A stretch of 64,000 nt of DNA, taken from NCBI GenBank assembly GCA_965219125.1, contig CBDCMO010000002.1:1178001-1242000 (forward strand). Reading direction: 5' to 3'. Every line of letters begins with the position of its first letter. Position 1 is the first letter of the stretch. Below, piece by piece: positions 41,240 to 50,733 of the stretch. The position numbers and the translations under genes are program-made. Source of the DNA: JBBSOK01 sp965219125 (lineage in GTDB: Bacteria; Bacteroidota; Bacteroidia; Flavobacteriales; Flavobacteriaceae). Under the pieces are notes generated by a model. It was not told the origin of the DNA, did no database searches, and saw only the letters and a program-made list of their open reading frames with translations.

Positions 41240-42281
41240 AAAAGATATTATTAAAAAATCCTTGAAGGTCCAGCTTTTCTTTCCAAAGACTTCTGTTTCT
41301 ATGCTGTAACTCTATAAACTCCTTACTAGTTAAGTTTGAATGAAAATCTTTTACTTTTTTGGCAATATTATTTCTTTCACTATATTCTATCCAAACCACA
41401 TAATTTTTCCAATTAACGCTAGCATCCAAAGGCAATAAGCAATCGGTATTTAAAAAAATGGGAATTCTTCCCATTGCCAAGCTTTCATATAAACGTACCG
41501 AGAAATTGCCACCGCCACGTACGCACAATACATAATCGCTAGTTTGTATATTATCGTAAAATTCTCGGGTAGTTTTTTCTCTTTCTTTTTGATTTGAAAC
41601 ACCTGCTCGGTATTTTTTTCTGAATATAAAATTTGAAATTATTGCATTGTCTTTTAACAATTTGTGCAGTAGTGCGTACCGCAAGCTTGAAGTGCTCAGC
41701 AAAGGTTGAGGCAAGCCATCGCGCAAACCTACCCGAAACCTCAAATTTCGAACTATAGTTTGTGTTATTTCCTTGCAAACATGTATAAAATCACCATTTG
41801 CTTGCCCACAAAAAGCAACAGTTGGTTTTGTATTATAAGGTCTAACGGTAATTTTATCGGTACTAAAATAACGAAGTATTGGATCGTTTATAAATACAGG
41901 AAGTCCTAAATTATTTGAATCAAGTTTAGATTTTTCGCCATTACACCTAAAAATAAGGAGGTTTTTAAAAGTTGGCGTTTTTACCCCAAAATCACCAGAA
42001 GTAAAAGAAAGTATTTTTTTATTTTGAAATATATCTTGTTGAATTTCTTGCATAATTTCAGCCATTTTATATTTGGATGCATAATAATTCCACGACATTG
42101 GTAATACTAAATAATCGGCTTCTTCAATTGTATTTACAAGGCTGAAATCTTTTTCAGAAATACCGTAAAGCTTGATTCGCTCTTCATCAGTAAAACCTTT
42201 ATTTTTTAAAAATGGTTTGAGCAACGGGAAAATTTCGCCCCTATTTTTTTCAACTTCGCCAATAATGAAGAGTTTTATCAT
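41229..42281 (-). CDS. Exostosin-like (GT47-type) glycosyltransferase
   Basis: A 350-residue protein with YVLCVRGGGNFSVRLYESLA followed by MGRIPIFL, the hallmark of the exostosin donor-binding domain (RGxGxxSxRxxExLxxGxIPV). Upstream, DYLVLPMSWNYY corresponds to the family's first conserved segment. Exostosins are GT47 transferases adding glucuronic acid, galactose or similar sugars. Bacterial members occur in surface-glycan loci and their donors are mostly unknown. It overlaps the next upstream glycosyltransferase by four bases (ATGA). Confidence 0.8.
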   Translation of the reverse strand: MIKLFIIGEVEKNRGEIFPLLKPFLKNKGFTDEERIKLYGISEKDFSLVNTIEEADYLVLPMSWNYYASKYKMAEIMQEIQQDIFQNKKILSFTSGDFGVKTPTFKNLLIFRCNGEKSKLDSNNLGLPVFINDPILRYFSTDKITVRPYNTKPTVAFCGQANGDFIHVCKEITQTIVRNLRFRVGLRDGLPQPLLSTSSLRYALLHKLLKDNAIISNFIFRKKYRAGVSNQKEREKTTREFYDNIQTSDYVLCVRGGGNFSVRLYESLAMGRIPIFLNTDCLLPLDASVNWKNYVVWIEYSERNNIAKKVKDFHSNLTSKEFIELQHRNRSLWKEKLDLQGFFNNIFYEI

Positions 42282-43462
42282 TTTTTCGAAGTATAAAAAT
42301 TAATAAACTCTTGCTGTTGTTTTTCTATATTGAATTCGGTTTTAACTCTTTCAACTGCATTTTTGATTATAAATTTCTTTTTTTCTTCGGAAGTATTTAT
42401 GACCATTTCAATTGTTTGAGCCAATAAGGCCGGATTATTTTTCGGTACAACCCAACCTGTTTTTTCGTGCAGAATATTTTCTGGCAAACCGTGGGCATCG
42501 CTTACAATGCATAACAAACCAACAGCTTGTGCTTCTAAAACCGCATTGCAAAAACCTTCAGAAAGACTATACTGTAAATATATTTCTGCTTTTGCATATT
42601 CGTCTTTTACAGCTTTTGCGTTTAATTTTCCCTTAAAAATGACTTCATCTTTTAAATCTAATTGCAATGCAGCAAAGGCAATACGCTCATATTCCACACT
42701 AGCTGTTGAACCTACAATTGTGTACGTAAATTGAATTCCTTTTTGTTTTAAAATCAACAAAGCTTCGAGCATTAAAACATAACCCTTTATATAATGCAAT
42801 CTGCCAACGGTTAAAAAATTTATTTTTTTATGATTACCCAAGTTTTCACTTGCAACTTCGCCGAAAAATGAAGTATCAATTGCGGGCGTTATCTTAACTA
42901 CTTCCACAGTTCTAGGCAAACCATTTTGGTAAGCAAGTTGCAATAATGCATTTGAAATTGAATGAACTTTAGTCACATTTTGCCAAAGTTTTGTATAGCA
43001 ATTCGGATGTTTTAATGGATAAACAGCCATATCAAAACCCCGTAAACTTACTGCCATTTTTGCACCAATTGCTTCTGCAATCGTTTCCCTACCTATTGCT
43101 TGTGTAGCAAAACCAAAATGCAACCAATCTACTTTTGCTTTTAATAAATGTGAATTTAAATATATATTTTTAAAAAGAGCAGCAATTGAAGTATCGCTAT
43201 TTCTTTCGATTTTAGCAAATTTTAAAACCGCTTTTATATTTGGAAGAAGTGATACATAAGTTCCCATAAAATAAAAAAATAGTAGCAACGGATTTCTATA
43301 AACCTTTGTACTTAAAACCACAGGACACAAATTAAAATCCGGGTCTTTTTTTTGGCAGAAAAGTACAACTGTAAACCCATTATTTTGAAGACCTTTTATT
43401 TTTGAAATAAAAAAGGTTTCAGAATATGCAGGGTTTTTGGAGAGGACTATGCCTATTTTCAT
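42278..43462 (-). CDS. Family 4 glycosyltransferase (colanic-acid type)
   Basis: A 394-residue GT-B enzyme. KVDWLHFGFATQAIGRETIA followed by LRGFDMAVYP is typical of the WcaL/colanic-acid-type subgroup. The donor half has FLTVGRLHYIKGYVLMLEAL and SEGFCNAVLEAQAVGLLCIV. It shares an unusually similar segment, VGRxHxxKGY...KGIxFTYTIVG, with the enzyme at 48526-49704, suggesting paralogues. Coupled by a 4-base overlap to the exostosin-like gene. Confidence 0.9.
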   Translation of the reverse strand: MKIGIVLSKNPAYSETFFISKIKGLQNNGFTVVLFCQKKDPDFNLCPVVLSTKVYRNPLLLFFYFMGTYVSLLPNIKAVLKFAKIERNSDTSIAALFKNIYLNSHLLKAKVDWLHFGFATQAIGRETIAEAIGAKMAVSLRGFDMAVYPLKHPNCYTKLWQNVTKVHSISNALLQLAYQNGLPRTVEVVKITPAIDTSFFGEVASENLGNHKKINFLTVGRLHYIKGYVLMLEALLILKQKGIQFTYTIVGSTASVEYERIAFAALQLDLKDEVIFKGKLNAKAVKDEYAKAEIYLQYSLSEGFCNAVLEAQAVGLLCIVSDAHGLPENILHEKTGWVVPKNNPALLAQTIEMVINTSEEKKKFIIKNAVERVKTEFNIEKQQQEFINFYTSKK

Positions 43463-43463
43463 T

Positions 43464-44264
43464 TTAAACTTTGCGTTTATTTTCTATTGTAAGCAATTTG
43501 CGTTTTTTACGGTTGTAAAAAATATATTCTAAATGCAACCTGCTTGCTCTAATAAATTTATGGATGCCAATTTTTCTGAGAAATTTTCTCTTTCTCTTTT
43601 TTTGCTGCATATCCATTACCGAAGCTACCTCTTTAATGGCTTTAAATGGATATTTATTTACAATTGCAATTTTAGCGTTTGAATTCATAATTCTTATTGC
43701 ATATTCATTTTCCCCATAAGCCCCACATGTATTTTCTAAAAAATAACCATATTTATCAAAAAATGATCTAGTTGTTATAAACGGATTATCACTATATTGA
43801 AAGGTATTATAGTAATAATTTTTCCAAGAAAACTTTGGGATTAATTTTATTTCTTCAGATAAGGGCAGCAATTTTGGAAATACATAATTTGCCTGTAACC
43901 TTATCATCTCTGCCTTGCCACTATCCAATGTTTCCACAATTTGAGGCATGTAGGATGATAATTCTACTTGTGGTAAAAAATCTTCTTGACAGTATAAAAT
44001 ATAATTTCCCTTACAAGCATTTATACCCTTATTTAAATTACTTGCCAAGCCCTCATTTCTTTCTGAGAGTACTAATGTATCAATTTTTAATGCTTTTAAT
44101 TGTTCTTGAATTTTAATTTCACTACCATCATCTGAAACTACTATTTCAATTTTAAAATTTGAAAAATCAATTTTTTCAAAGGCTTTTAAACATTTCTCCA
44201 AAGACTCTATCCTATTAAAATGGGTAATTAAAATACTAATTAAATTATCAGTTATTTTTTTCAT
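43464..44264 (-). CDS. Family 2 glycosyltransferase
   Basis: A 266-residue GT-A enzyme. ISILITHFNRIESLEKCLKA starts the nucleotide-binding domain, VVSDDGSE gives the first Asp pair, and YILYCQEDFLP replaces the classical DXD by QED, still with an acidic metal ligand. The last 40 residues are basic (RKFLRKIGIHKFIRAS), which could seat the enzyme on the membrane. It is one base from both neighbours in a tight operon. Confidence 0.87.
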   Translation of the reverse strand: MKKITDNLISILITHFNRIESLEKCLKAFEKIDFSNFKIEIVVSDDGSEIKIQEQLKALKIDTLVLSERNEGLASNLNKGINACKGNYILYCQEDFLPQVELSSYMPQIVETLDSGKAEMIRLQANYVFPKLLPLSEEIKLIPKFSWKNYYYNTFQYSDNPFITTRSFFDKYGYFLENTCGAYGENEYAIRIMNSNAKIAIVNKYPFKAIKEVASVMDMQQKKRKRKFLRKIGIHKFIRASRLHLEYIFYNRKKRKLLTIENKRKV

Positions 44265-44265
44265 T

Positions 44266-45315
44266 TTAAGGTAACATATTTATATACAAATTCTCATACG
44301 CCATGACTTCGGTTTCAATTGAATGATTTTTTACAGTATGCTCGACTGTTTTTAAATTTTCAGCAATTCTTTTGTTTTTATCCATTAAAGAAATCTTTAA
44401 AATTTTCTGAATTAAATCTTCAGGATCATTTAAAGAAAAAATATCTTCGGTTTTTAATAAAAATTTCGCACCACCACCAGAATCTGAACTTAAAATACTT
44501 ACGCCACAAGCCATACTTTCCAAAATAGAAACAGGTAATCCTTCATTTATTGATGCTAAAACAAATAAATCTAAATCATTAATAATTTTAGGCATATTCG
44601 CATTTTCAATATATCCGTGAAAATGTACTCGATTTTCCAATTTATTATTTCGAATATATGTATTTAATAATTTTCTATATTGAGCATTTTCATTACCATA
44701 TAAATGCAATACGATTTTTGAGGGAAGCCTATTTAATGCTTTAATAATAAATAACTGATTTTTATTTGAATTTATGTTGCCTATACATCCAATATCAAAC
44801 ATTAAATTATCTTGTTTTTTTAATGGAAAAAAAATACTTGAATCCACACCGTGAGGGATGAAGGATGTTTTATTTTTGAAAAAGAAAGTAGAAAAGAAAC
44901 GCAATTTCATTTCAGGGTTATCATAAGCAATATGATGAGAAATAAAACTTTTGAGATTCCATCTTTTAGACCAAGTATTATTTTTTTTTGTGTATAAATA
45001 TTTTACACCAGATAATTGGCAGGCTAGGGCTTCAATAAAGTTAGATTTATAATCCCAAGAGTGCACTATAGCAATATCATTATATTTCAGAATTTTTCTA
45101 AAATTTATAATATCTTGAATATTTCGCCCTGTAAAATTAAATTGTAGTCTTTTTTCCTTAGATATATATGACGGAATTTCTTCTGGAAAACTTTCTACAC
45201 AAACATATGGATCGAATAAAGCCTTATTAATCTTATTATATAACGCGAGCAGAACAAATTGGCTTCCCGCGGTCTTAAAATTTGGGATTGTAAATAAAAT
45301 TTTAATTTTCCCCAA
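44266..45315 (-). CDS. Family 4 glycosyltransferase (GT-B)
   Basis: A 349-residue enzyme. The donor half contains IGCIGNINSNKNQLFIIKAL and NEGLPVSILESMACGVSILS then SDSGGG, a standard family 4 site. The acceptor half contains HSWDYKSNFIEALACQLSGV. The start is a TTG at 45315; no ATG is nearby. Upstream lies a 103-base gap without a gene, after which the methyltransferase at 45419 begins. Confidence 0.88.
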   Translation of the reverse strand: MGKIKILFTIPNFKTAGSQFVLLALYNKINKALFDPYVCVESFPEEIPSYISKEKRLQFNFTGRNIQDIINFRKILKYNDIAIVHSWDYKSNFIEALACQLSGVKYLYTKKNNTWSKRWNLKSFISHHIAYDNPEMKLRFFSTFFFKNKTSFIPHGVDSSIFFPLKKQDNLMFDIGCIGNINSNKNQLFIIKALNRLPSKIVLHLYGNENAQYRKLLNTYIRNNKLENRVHFHGYIENANMPKIINDLDLFVLASINEGLPVSILESMACGVSILSSDSGGGAKFLLKTEDIFSLNDPEDLIQKILKISLMDKNKRIAENLKTVEHTVKNHSIETEVMAYENLYINMLP

Positions 45316-45418
45316 AGTTATAAAGGTTTAAATTTTTCCAAATAATTACACTATCTGATGTTTGTTATCTATAAAGGCTATACCACAAAAAGTTGGACAA
45401 ATTTAATGAATTAAAAGA

Positions 45419-46216
45419 TTAGCATTTTAGAGTGGAACTGACAAAATTTTTATCCATTTCAAACCAGTCGTTAAAATTAATAAGGTTAAGATCTTCTTTC
45501 CTATTTTTAAAAAGGGTATCATATTCAAAATATGGATTAGACATTGGTAAATTCAAGTTATTAAATGATTGATACTTAAATTTTGAAATTACTCCAACTC
45601 CCCAATCAGTATTAAAACATATTGAGAACAAATCTTGTTTATATCTAATTTTGCTGAATGCTTTCCAAGTAGTGCCATTCCAAAATCCTCTAGCTGGAGT
45701 ATTTTTAAACTTATAATTCTCACGTGCATGAAACTCGGTTGGTGGATTACAATCATGTAAAATAATAAAACCATTGTCAGATAAAAAATCCAAACTGTTA
45801 TTTATATCTTTTTCAACCTGTCCCGCCAAATGATGACCATCTACAAAAATTACATCAAATTTTATATTTTTAGGAATGCGGAGCTTACCTTGCTTTAAAT
45901 TATTAAAAAAGTCATCAGACGTTAAATTAAAATCCACTGGGTTTTCTTTAAATTCTAAGCCAGGATCAACAGAATATTTTTCTTTACACTTTATTTTATT
46001 AAAATTATCTGCAGGGTTACGTACGCCTATTTCTAAATATTTTGTTCCCTGAATTTTATTGATCAAATATGATATTATTTCTGTACGTTTTGTTAATTTA
46101 CTATTTTCTAATTTAGAAAGTTTATATGTATTATAAAATGTTTTATCGTTAAATATTTTTTTTGCAAATTTTAATTGATATCTAAAATATCGTAGTTTGT
46201 TTTTAAAGTCTTCCAT
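45419..46216 (-). CDS. Class I SAM-dependent methyltransferase
   Basis: A 265-residue protein. TKYLEIGVRNPADNFNKIKC is a variant SAM motif I, and FDVIFVDGHHLAGQVEKDIN with FIILHDCNPP is the Methyltransf_24-type active region (DGxH...HD). It probably modifies a sugar of the glycan. It lies three bases behind the family 2 gene at 46220. Confidence 0.78.
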   Translation of the reverse strand: MEDFKNKLRYFRYQLKFAKKIFNDKTFYNTYKLSKLENSKLTKRTEIISYLINKIQGTKYLEIGVRNPADNFNKIKCKEKYSVDPGLEFKENPVDFNLTSDDFFNNLKQGKLRIPKNIKFDVIFVDGHHLAGQVEKDINNSLDFLSDNGFIILHDCNPPTEFHARENYKFKNTPARGFWNGTTWKAFSKIRYKQDLFSICFNTDWGVGVISKFKYQSFNNLNLPMSNPYFEYDTLFKNRKEDLNLINFNDWFEMDKNFVSSTLKC

Positions 46217-46219
46217 TTT

Positions 46220-47134
46220 TTATGAAATGAGGTTTTTTGATTTCTTCTTTATTCTCGTAGATACAATTTTAAAAAAATCATAATTAAGCGGATTACTGCA
46301 AATAGAAAATAATGCAAAAAGATAAAATTTAAACCCATAATATGAACTCAACTCAATATTATGCTGAAATTGCAATGCTTTTTTAAAAATTTGTTTTGTA
46401 ATTATATTTGGGTATTCGTAATAAAATGAACGTAACAATTCTTCATTGGCTTTATAATGTATCTCTTTTTTTGTTGTTATAGAATCACGTTTTTGGCTTC
46501 TATCTAATCTAACCAATGTTTTATTTAACCCAAAAATTTCGGAAACGAGGCAAAATCTTAAAAAATAGGCCCAATCAAGTGGAATGTTTGGAAAATGTTG
46601 TGAAAAGTAAAGTCCATTTTTTACGTGAATCGTCTTTCTAAACATCATACAACTATTAACCACTTTTGTTTGGTTTATATAGTTTAACAAAAACATTTCT
46701 TTTCCCTTTGGATATTGCCCGCCGTGAACCAAAATTCCAGGAAACTTTGAGCTTACTTTTTCTCCGTCCCAAAATTCTGCTATTCCAGAAACCAAGCCAA
46801 TTTCTGGCTTTTTATCCAACAAATCTACCTGCAATTGTAACCGGTTTGGATAATAATAATCGTCTTGCTCGGCAACTGCAATATATTCTCCAGTTGTGTT
46901 TGCAACCAACCTATTCATTGTTGGACCTAAACCAAGATTTATCTCGTTTTGCAAAACAATCATATTGTTGAATGTTGTGCTATATTTTTTTAAAATCTCG
47001 CTACTACCATCAAAGGTGCCATCTATACAAGCAACCAATTCAAAACCCTGAAAGCTTTGGGCAGCAAGGCTTTGTAGCGTCGCTTCTAATGTTTTTTCGC
47101 CATTATAAATAGGAAGTATTACGGAAACTTTCAT
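46220..47134 (-). CDS. Family 2 glycosyltransferase
   Basis: A 304-residue GT-A enzyme. VSVILPIYNGEKTLEATLQS opens the domain, ACIDGTFDGSSEIL follows, and VAEQDDYYYPNRL carries the DXD-type metal site. DWAYFLRFC is the usual catalytic-base helix area. The C-terminal 60 residues are hydrophobic and basic and may touch the membrane. It begins directly after the asparagine-synthase-like stop with no gap. Confidence 0.88.
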   Translation of the reverse strand: MKVSVILPIYNGEKTLEATLQSLAAQSFQGFELVACIDGTFDGSSEILKKYSTTFNNMIVLQNEINLGLGPTMNRLVANTTGEYIAVAEQDDYYYPNRLQLQVDLLDKKPEIGLVSGIAEFWDGEKVSSKFPGILVHGGQYPKGKEMFLLNYINQTKVVNSCMMFRKTIHVKNGLYFSQHFPNIPLDWAYFLRFCLVSEIFGLNKTLVRLDRSQKRDSITTKKEIHYKANEELLRSFYYEYPNIITKQIFKKALQFQHNIELSSYYGFKFYLFALFSICSNPLNYDFFKIVSTRIKKKSKNLIS

Positions 47135-48529
47135 TTATAAAGTTGAATTTTTATTGCTGTGAAACATCGCCAAAGTTAACAACATACTAACCGAATGCGA
47201 ATACGTTACAGCATCATCATTTTTAAAACTATTGTAAAATTGGGCAACCAACGGTTTTGAAATAAAGGAATTAAAGCTTGAATTAAATATTTCAGCTTGC
47301 AACTTTTCGTCGTTTTCCATTCCAAGAAATTGCAATTCCCAATTCCTTTGAATTAGATTTTTACCAACAAGTCCTGAAACTGTATGTTGTAATTTATTTA
47401 CAATTCTATACGGTACATTATTCGGGGTTTTATTATTTTGAAAGGTATTCAAATTATAAGGTCGCTGCGCTTGCCACGTAATATCTGCCAACTTCTTATT
47501 TTGTTGCAAATAGGCAATTTGCAATTTTCTATCTGCCAAATATGCTTCGGGAATCGAGCAAATAAATTCGCACATTCGGTTGTCGTAATATGGGACTGAA
47601 ATTGGATTTGCAGCTTCAAAAACCGAAAGATTTACACTCGTCCATCGTGGTGCCCAATACATACTTTTAAAGGCTCTTATTTGGGCGCTTTTGTTTTCAA
47701 TTTTTATGCTGTCTAATAATGTTGAAAGACGAGTATTTAAATAATCTTCAAATTGTCCTTCTAAATTCCACGCTTGCCATAAGGTTTCGGCTAATTGCAA
47801 GCCGCCTTTTTTAATAATTTTCTTTTTAATAATTACTAATGGCTCTTTGTTTTCATCTGCTGCTGCCATTCCGCGGTCAAATAATACATCGCCCCAATGG
47901 CCAAGGCTAAAGATACCTTCGTATTGTTTAAGATCTTGCAAAATTGCCATTTGGCGCGGATGGGTAAAATCGCTGTAACAGCCATTAATTTCTGCAAGCT
48001 CATTTATAGTATCCCATAAATAACCTTCTTTAATTTCGAACTTTTGAAAGTTGAAATCACAGACTTTTGCAATTTGCTGGGCTATCTTGGTTTCGGCATA
48101 TCCATTTTTAAACTGATAACTATACGATTGAACATTTGCTCCTAAATTGAATAATGCCAATGCCTGCGTTCGGCTATCCAATCCGCCCGAAAGCGGCAAA
48201 ATAGCTTGATTGTTCCCTATTTGTTCTTTTATAATTTTTCCAAAAAGGGTAGAAAATTCAGCAAGTGCTTGCTCAAAAGTAATATCGCGCGGACTGTAAT
48301 GCCATTTAAAATAGGGAGTTGATTTTTCTAAAAACCCGTCAACATTCACCGTATTTTTTGATGCTGCTGGCAACACTTTTTGGTCTTGCCAATAGGTATC
48401 TGTATCCAGGAAAAAACCGATTGCCGTAAAAATACAGATTGCTTTTTTGTCTAATTCATGCTTCCCTTCAACCGAAATAAAATGTTGGTTGATTGGGATT
48501 ATGGACGTTATAATTTCGGTTGAATTCAG
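47135..48529 (-). CDS. Asparagine-synthase-like ATP-dependent amidating protein (no glutaminase domain)
   Basis: The conventional start is a GTG at 48376 (413 residues). The frame is open upstream to a CTG at 48529, giving 464 residues. The added segment, which includes IGFFLDTDTYWQDQKVLPAA, matches the end of the N-terminal region of asparagine-synthase relatives, so the longer form is preferred. The PP-loop AILPLSGGLDSRTQALALF (SGGxDS) binds ATP, and FSLGHWGDVLFDRG and NRMCEFICSIPEAYLADRKL follow as in AsnB. No Cys2 glutaminase is present. It probably forms an amide on a sugar acid or other precursor of the glycan. The CTG overlaps the upstream TGA stop as CTGA, where ATGA would be usual. 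Confidence 0.8.
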   Translation of the reverse strand: MNSTEIITSIIPINQHFISVEGKHELDKKAICIFTAIGFFLDTDTYWQDQKVLPAASKNTVNVDGFLEKSTPYFKWHYSPRDITFEQALAEFSTLFGKIIKEQIGNNQAILPLSGGLDSRTQALALFNLGANVQSYSYQFKNGYAETKIAQQIAKVCDFNFQKFEIKEGYLWDTINELAEINGCYSDFTHPRQMAILQDLKQYEGIFSLGHWGDVLFDRGMAAADENKEPLVIIKKKIIKKGGLQLAETLWQAWNLEGQFEDYLNTRLSTLLDSIKIENKSAQIRAFKSMYWAPRWTSVNLSVFEAANPISVPYYDNRMCEFICSIPEAYLADRKLQIAYLQQNKKLADITWQAQRPYNLNTFQNNKTPNNVPYRIVNKLQHTVSGLVGKNLIQRNWELQFLGMENDEKLQAEIFNSSFNSFISKPLVAQFYNSFKNDDAVTYSHSVSMLLTLAMFHSNKNSTL

Positions 48530-49704
48530 TTTGCTTTATTTTTTAAAACTTTGTTGTAAAGTGTAAGCATATCAGTAACCATAATAATTTCTGAAAATAT
48601 TTTCTCAACTTTTACTCTTGCAGCAATTCTTATTTTTAGAATTTCTGCAATATTCAAATTCCTAAATGATAATAGGGAATCTGCCATTGCCTGTGGATTT
48701 CTTTTAGGGACAATCCAACCTTCTTTATTATCTATAATGGCTTCTTGCATACCACCACAATCTGTGCTTATTACAGGCAAACCTAAAGCCATAGACTCAA
48801 TAACAACATTTGCAACTCCTTCTTCAATACTTGGCAATAGAAAAACAGAGGCATCACTCATTAATTGAAAAACTTCAGATTGTTTCATGTTTCCCTTTAA
48901 AATTACAGAATCTGTTAAACCTAAATTATCAATCAAAAAAGTAAATTCTTTATCTTCAGCAACACCAACAATCGTATAGGTAAAATGAATACCTTTTTTC
49001 TTAATAATTGAACAACTTTCTAAGGCATAATCGTATCCTTTTTTCCAATGTGAGCGTCCTACCGATAAAATATTTAATGGCGTTGAACCATTATAACTTT
49101 CTTTAAATATGAAAGAATCTAAATTTAAACCAGTATAAACTACCTCATCAATCTTTTCTTTTGAAGTATAAATTTTATCACCAACTTCCGAAATTGCTTT
49201 GCTAACCGAATGAAATCCTGCAATCTTTGGAAACCATTTTTGCAAATAATCAAAATTTTCTGGGTTTATAAAGGGCCTAATATTTATGTGATAACCACGT
49301 TGACTTAAAACTACTGGAATTTTTTGTTCTTCTAAAATAGTTTCAAACCACGAAATAACCGAAGGCCATTGCAAATGGATAATATCTGGCTTTATATTTT
49401 TGATTGCTGTATTTAGATTTTGCTTTTGCAAACCAGTTTTATCGCCGGCAAATAATAACTTGAGGGTTTTGCGAAAAGAATTTCCTTTTAATAAACCCGA
49501 CAAAGTTGTCACTAAAAAGCCGAATTTATTTTGATTGCTTCCCAAACCAACATACTTTATTCCTTCAATTTTATCTTTAATAGTTTCATTAAACCCCAAA
49601 ATAAAAACCTCGTTATCCGCCGCCAAGCCTTGCGCTAAGCGATTTATAAATGGCGTAGTTTTAAAACTGCCATCGAAGATTATTATTTTAAGTGATTTAC
49701 CCAT
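48526..49704 (-). CDS. Family 4 glycosyltransferase (GT-B)
   Basis: A 392-residue enzyme. The N-terminus KSLKIIIFDGSFKTTPFINR leads into a GT-B acceptor domain. The donor half shows LNILSVGRSHWKKGYDYALE and EEGVANVVIESMALGLPVIS then TDCGG. The VGRSHWKKGY...KGIHFTYTIVG block resembles that of the enzyme at 42278-43462. It follows the enzyme at 49711 after six bases. Confidence 0.9.
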   Translation of the reverse strand: MGKSLKIIIFDGSFKTTPFINRLAQGLAADNEVFILGFNETIKDKIEGIKYVGLGSNQNKFGFLVTTLSGLLKGNSFRKTLKLLFAGDKTGLQKQNLNTAIKNIKPDIIHLQWPSVISWFETILEEQKIPVVLSQRGYHINIRPFINPENFDYLQKWFPKIAGFHSVSKAISEVGDKIYTSKEKIDEVVYTGLNLDSFIFKESYNGSTPLNILSVGRSHWKKGYDYALESCSIIKKKGIHFTYTIVGVAEDKEFTFLIDNLGLTDSVILKGNMKQSEVFQLMSDASVFLLPSIEEGVANVVIESMALGLPVISTDCGGMQEAIIDNKEGWIVPKRNPQAMADSLLSFRNLNIAEILKIRIAARVKVEKIFSEIIMVTDMLTLYNKVLKNKAN

Positions 49705-49710
49705 ATTTCG

Positions 49711-50733
49711 CTATTTCAAATTAAGGTAAAAGTTCCTAACTTCATTTGCTACATTTTCCCAATCATAAATCAATGACTTTTCTTTTGAAGATTTCCCCAT
49801 TTCTGAAATAAGGGATTTATTTCTTAAAACTGTTATCGTTTTATCAATAAAGTCTTCAGATTTATCTTGTTGAATAATTATATTCTTTGTGTTTTCCAAA
49901 TAAATCGAATTTCCTCCAACATCACTCGTAATTATAGGTAAACCGCAAGCCATTGCTTCTAAAATACTATTGCAGGCCGTACTATTTAACATCGGTAAAT
50001 AAAGCGCTGTTGATTCTTGGTACAAATTGCGAAGCGTCTTGTCATTCACATTAGTCAAAATTTTTACACTTTCGTGCGCCTTTATTTTGGATGTATAAGA
50101 CGGATGAACAACTGCCGCAATCTGGAATTTTTTAATTGATGCTGCTAATTTTGGGATGGTTGCATTCAAAATTTCGAAATCGCGTAAATGTTGACCTACA
50201 AAAAGTAAGGTATTTTCTTTTTTCTTTGAATTGTGTGGTTTAAAAAATTGGGTGTCAACGCCGTGCGGAATAAATGCTACATTCTCTAATTGCAACCAAT
50301 CTTTTAGAAATTCAACTTGATTTGACCCAACTGCAATTGCCGCATCCAATTTTTGTAAGGCAGAAATATCTGTGATAGTTTGCTTTAAAATTTCCGGCGG
50401 TTTATGAAATGTAGCACAGAATTTTGTATTTGGAAAACGCTTTTTTAAGAATCCTAGATGGCGAATATCACGTTCCCCATTTAAAAAATGGACTATATTT
50501 TTTTCGTGTTTATGCTTTTTAAGAAGTTTGTATAATTCAATTTCCTTTAATATGCTGCTGCTGTTATAAATACCTGCAGCTTGTGAATGAAAGCTAGAGA
50601 GCATTTTGGCAATAGTATAAGAAAACTTTGTTTTGCCAATTATAACGTTGGCATCTAAATAATCTACCAACCTGCCGTAACCCGAATTTTGGGCGTGATG
50701 TGGAGAACGATGGAGGATTAAAAATAGATTCAT
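49711..50733 (-). CDS. Family 4 glycosyltransferase (GT-B)
   Basis: A 340-residue enzyme. LHRSPHHAQNSGYGRLVDYL at the N-terminus and HFLNGERDIRHLGFLKK in the acceptor domain are followed by LLFVGQHLRDFEILNATIPK and the donor motif NSILEAMACGLPIITSDVGG. There is a 166-base gap (50734-50899) upstream that separates it from the toxin-antitoxin genes. That gap holds a short GGGTTA/TAACCC hairpin at 50837-50854, and nothing else was recognised. Confidence 0.88.
   Translation of the reverse strand: MNLFLILHRSPHHAQNSGYGRLVDYLDANVIIGKTKFSYTIAKMLSSFHSQAAGIYNSSSILKEIELYKLLKKHKHEKNIVHFLNGERDIRHLGFLKKRFPNTKFCATFHKPPEILKQTITDISALQKLDAAIAVGSNQVEFLKDWLQLENVAFIPHGVDTQFFKPHNSKKKENTLLFVGQHLRDFEILNATIPKLAASIKKFQIAAVVHPSYTSKIKAHESVKILTNVNDKTLRNLYQESTALYLPMLNSTACNSILEAMACGLPIITSDVGGNSIYLENTKNIIIQQDKSEDFIDKTITVLRNKSLISEMGKSSKEKSLIYDWENVANEVRNFYLNLK

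Noticed and set aside
45316..45418. Possible gene remnant between the glycosyltransferase and methyltransferase genes
   Set aside because: Only 103 AT-rich bases with no open frame of any length and no recognisable motif.
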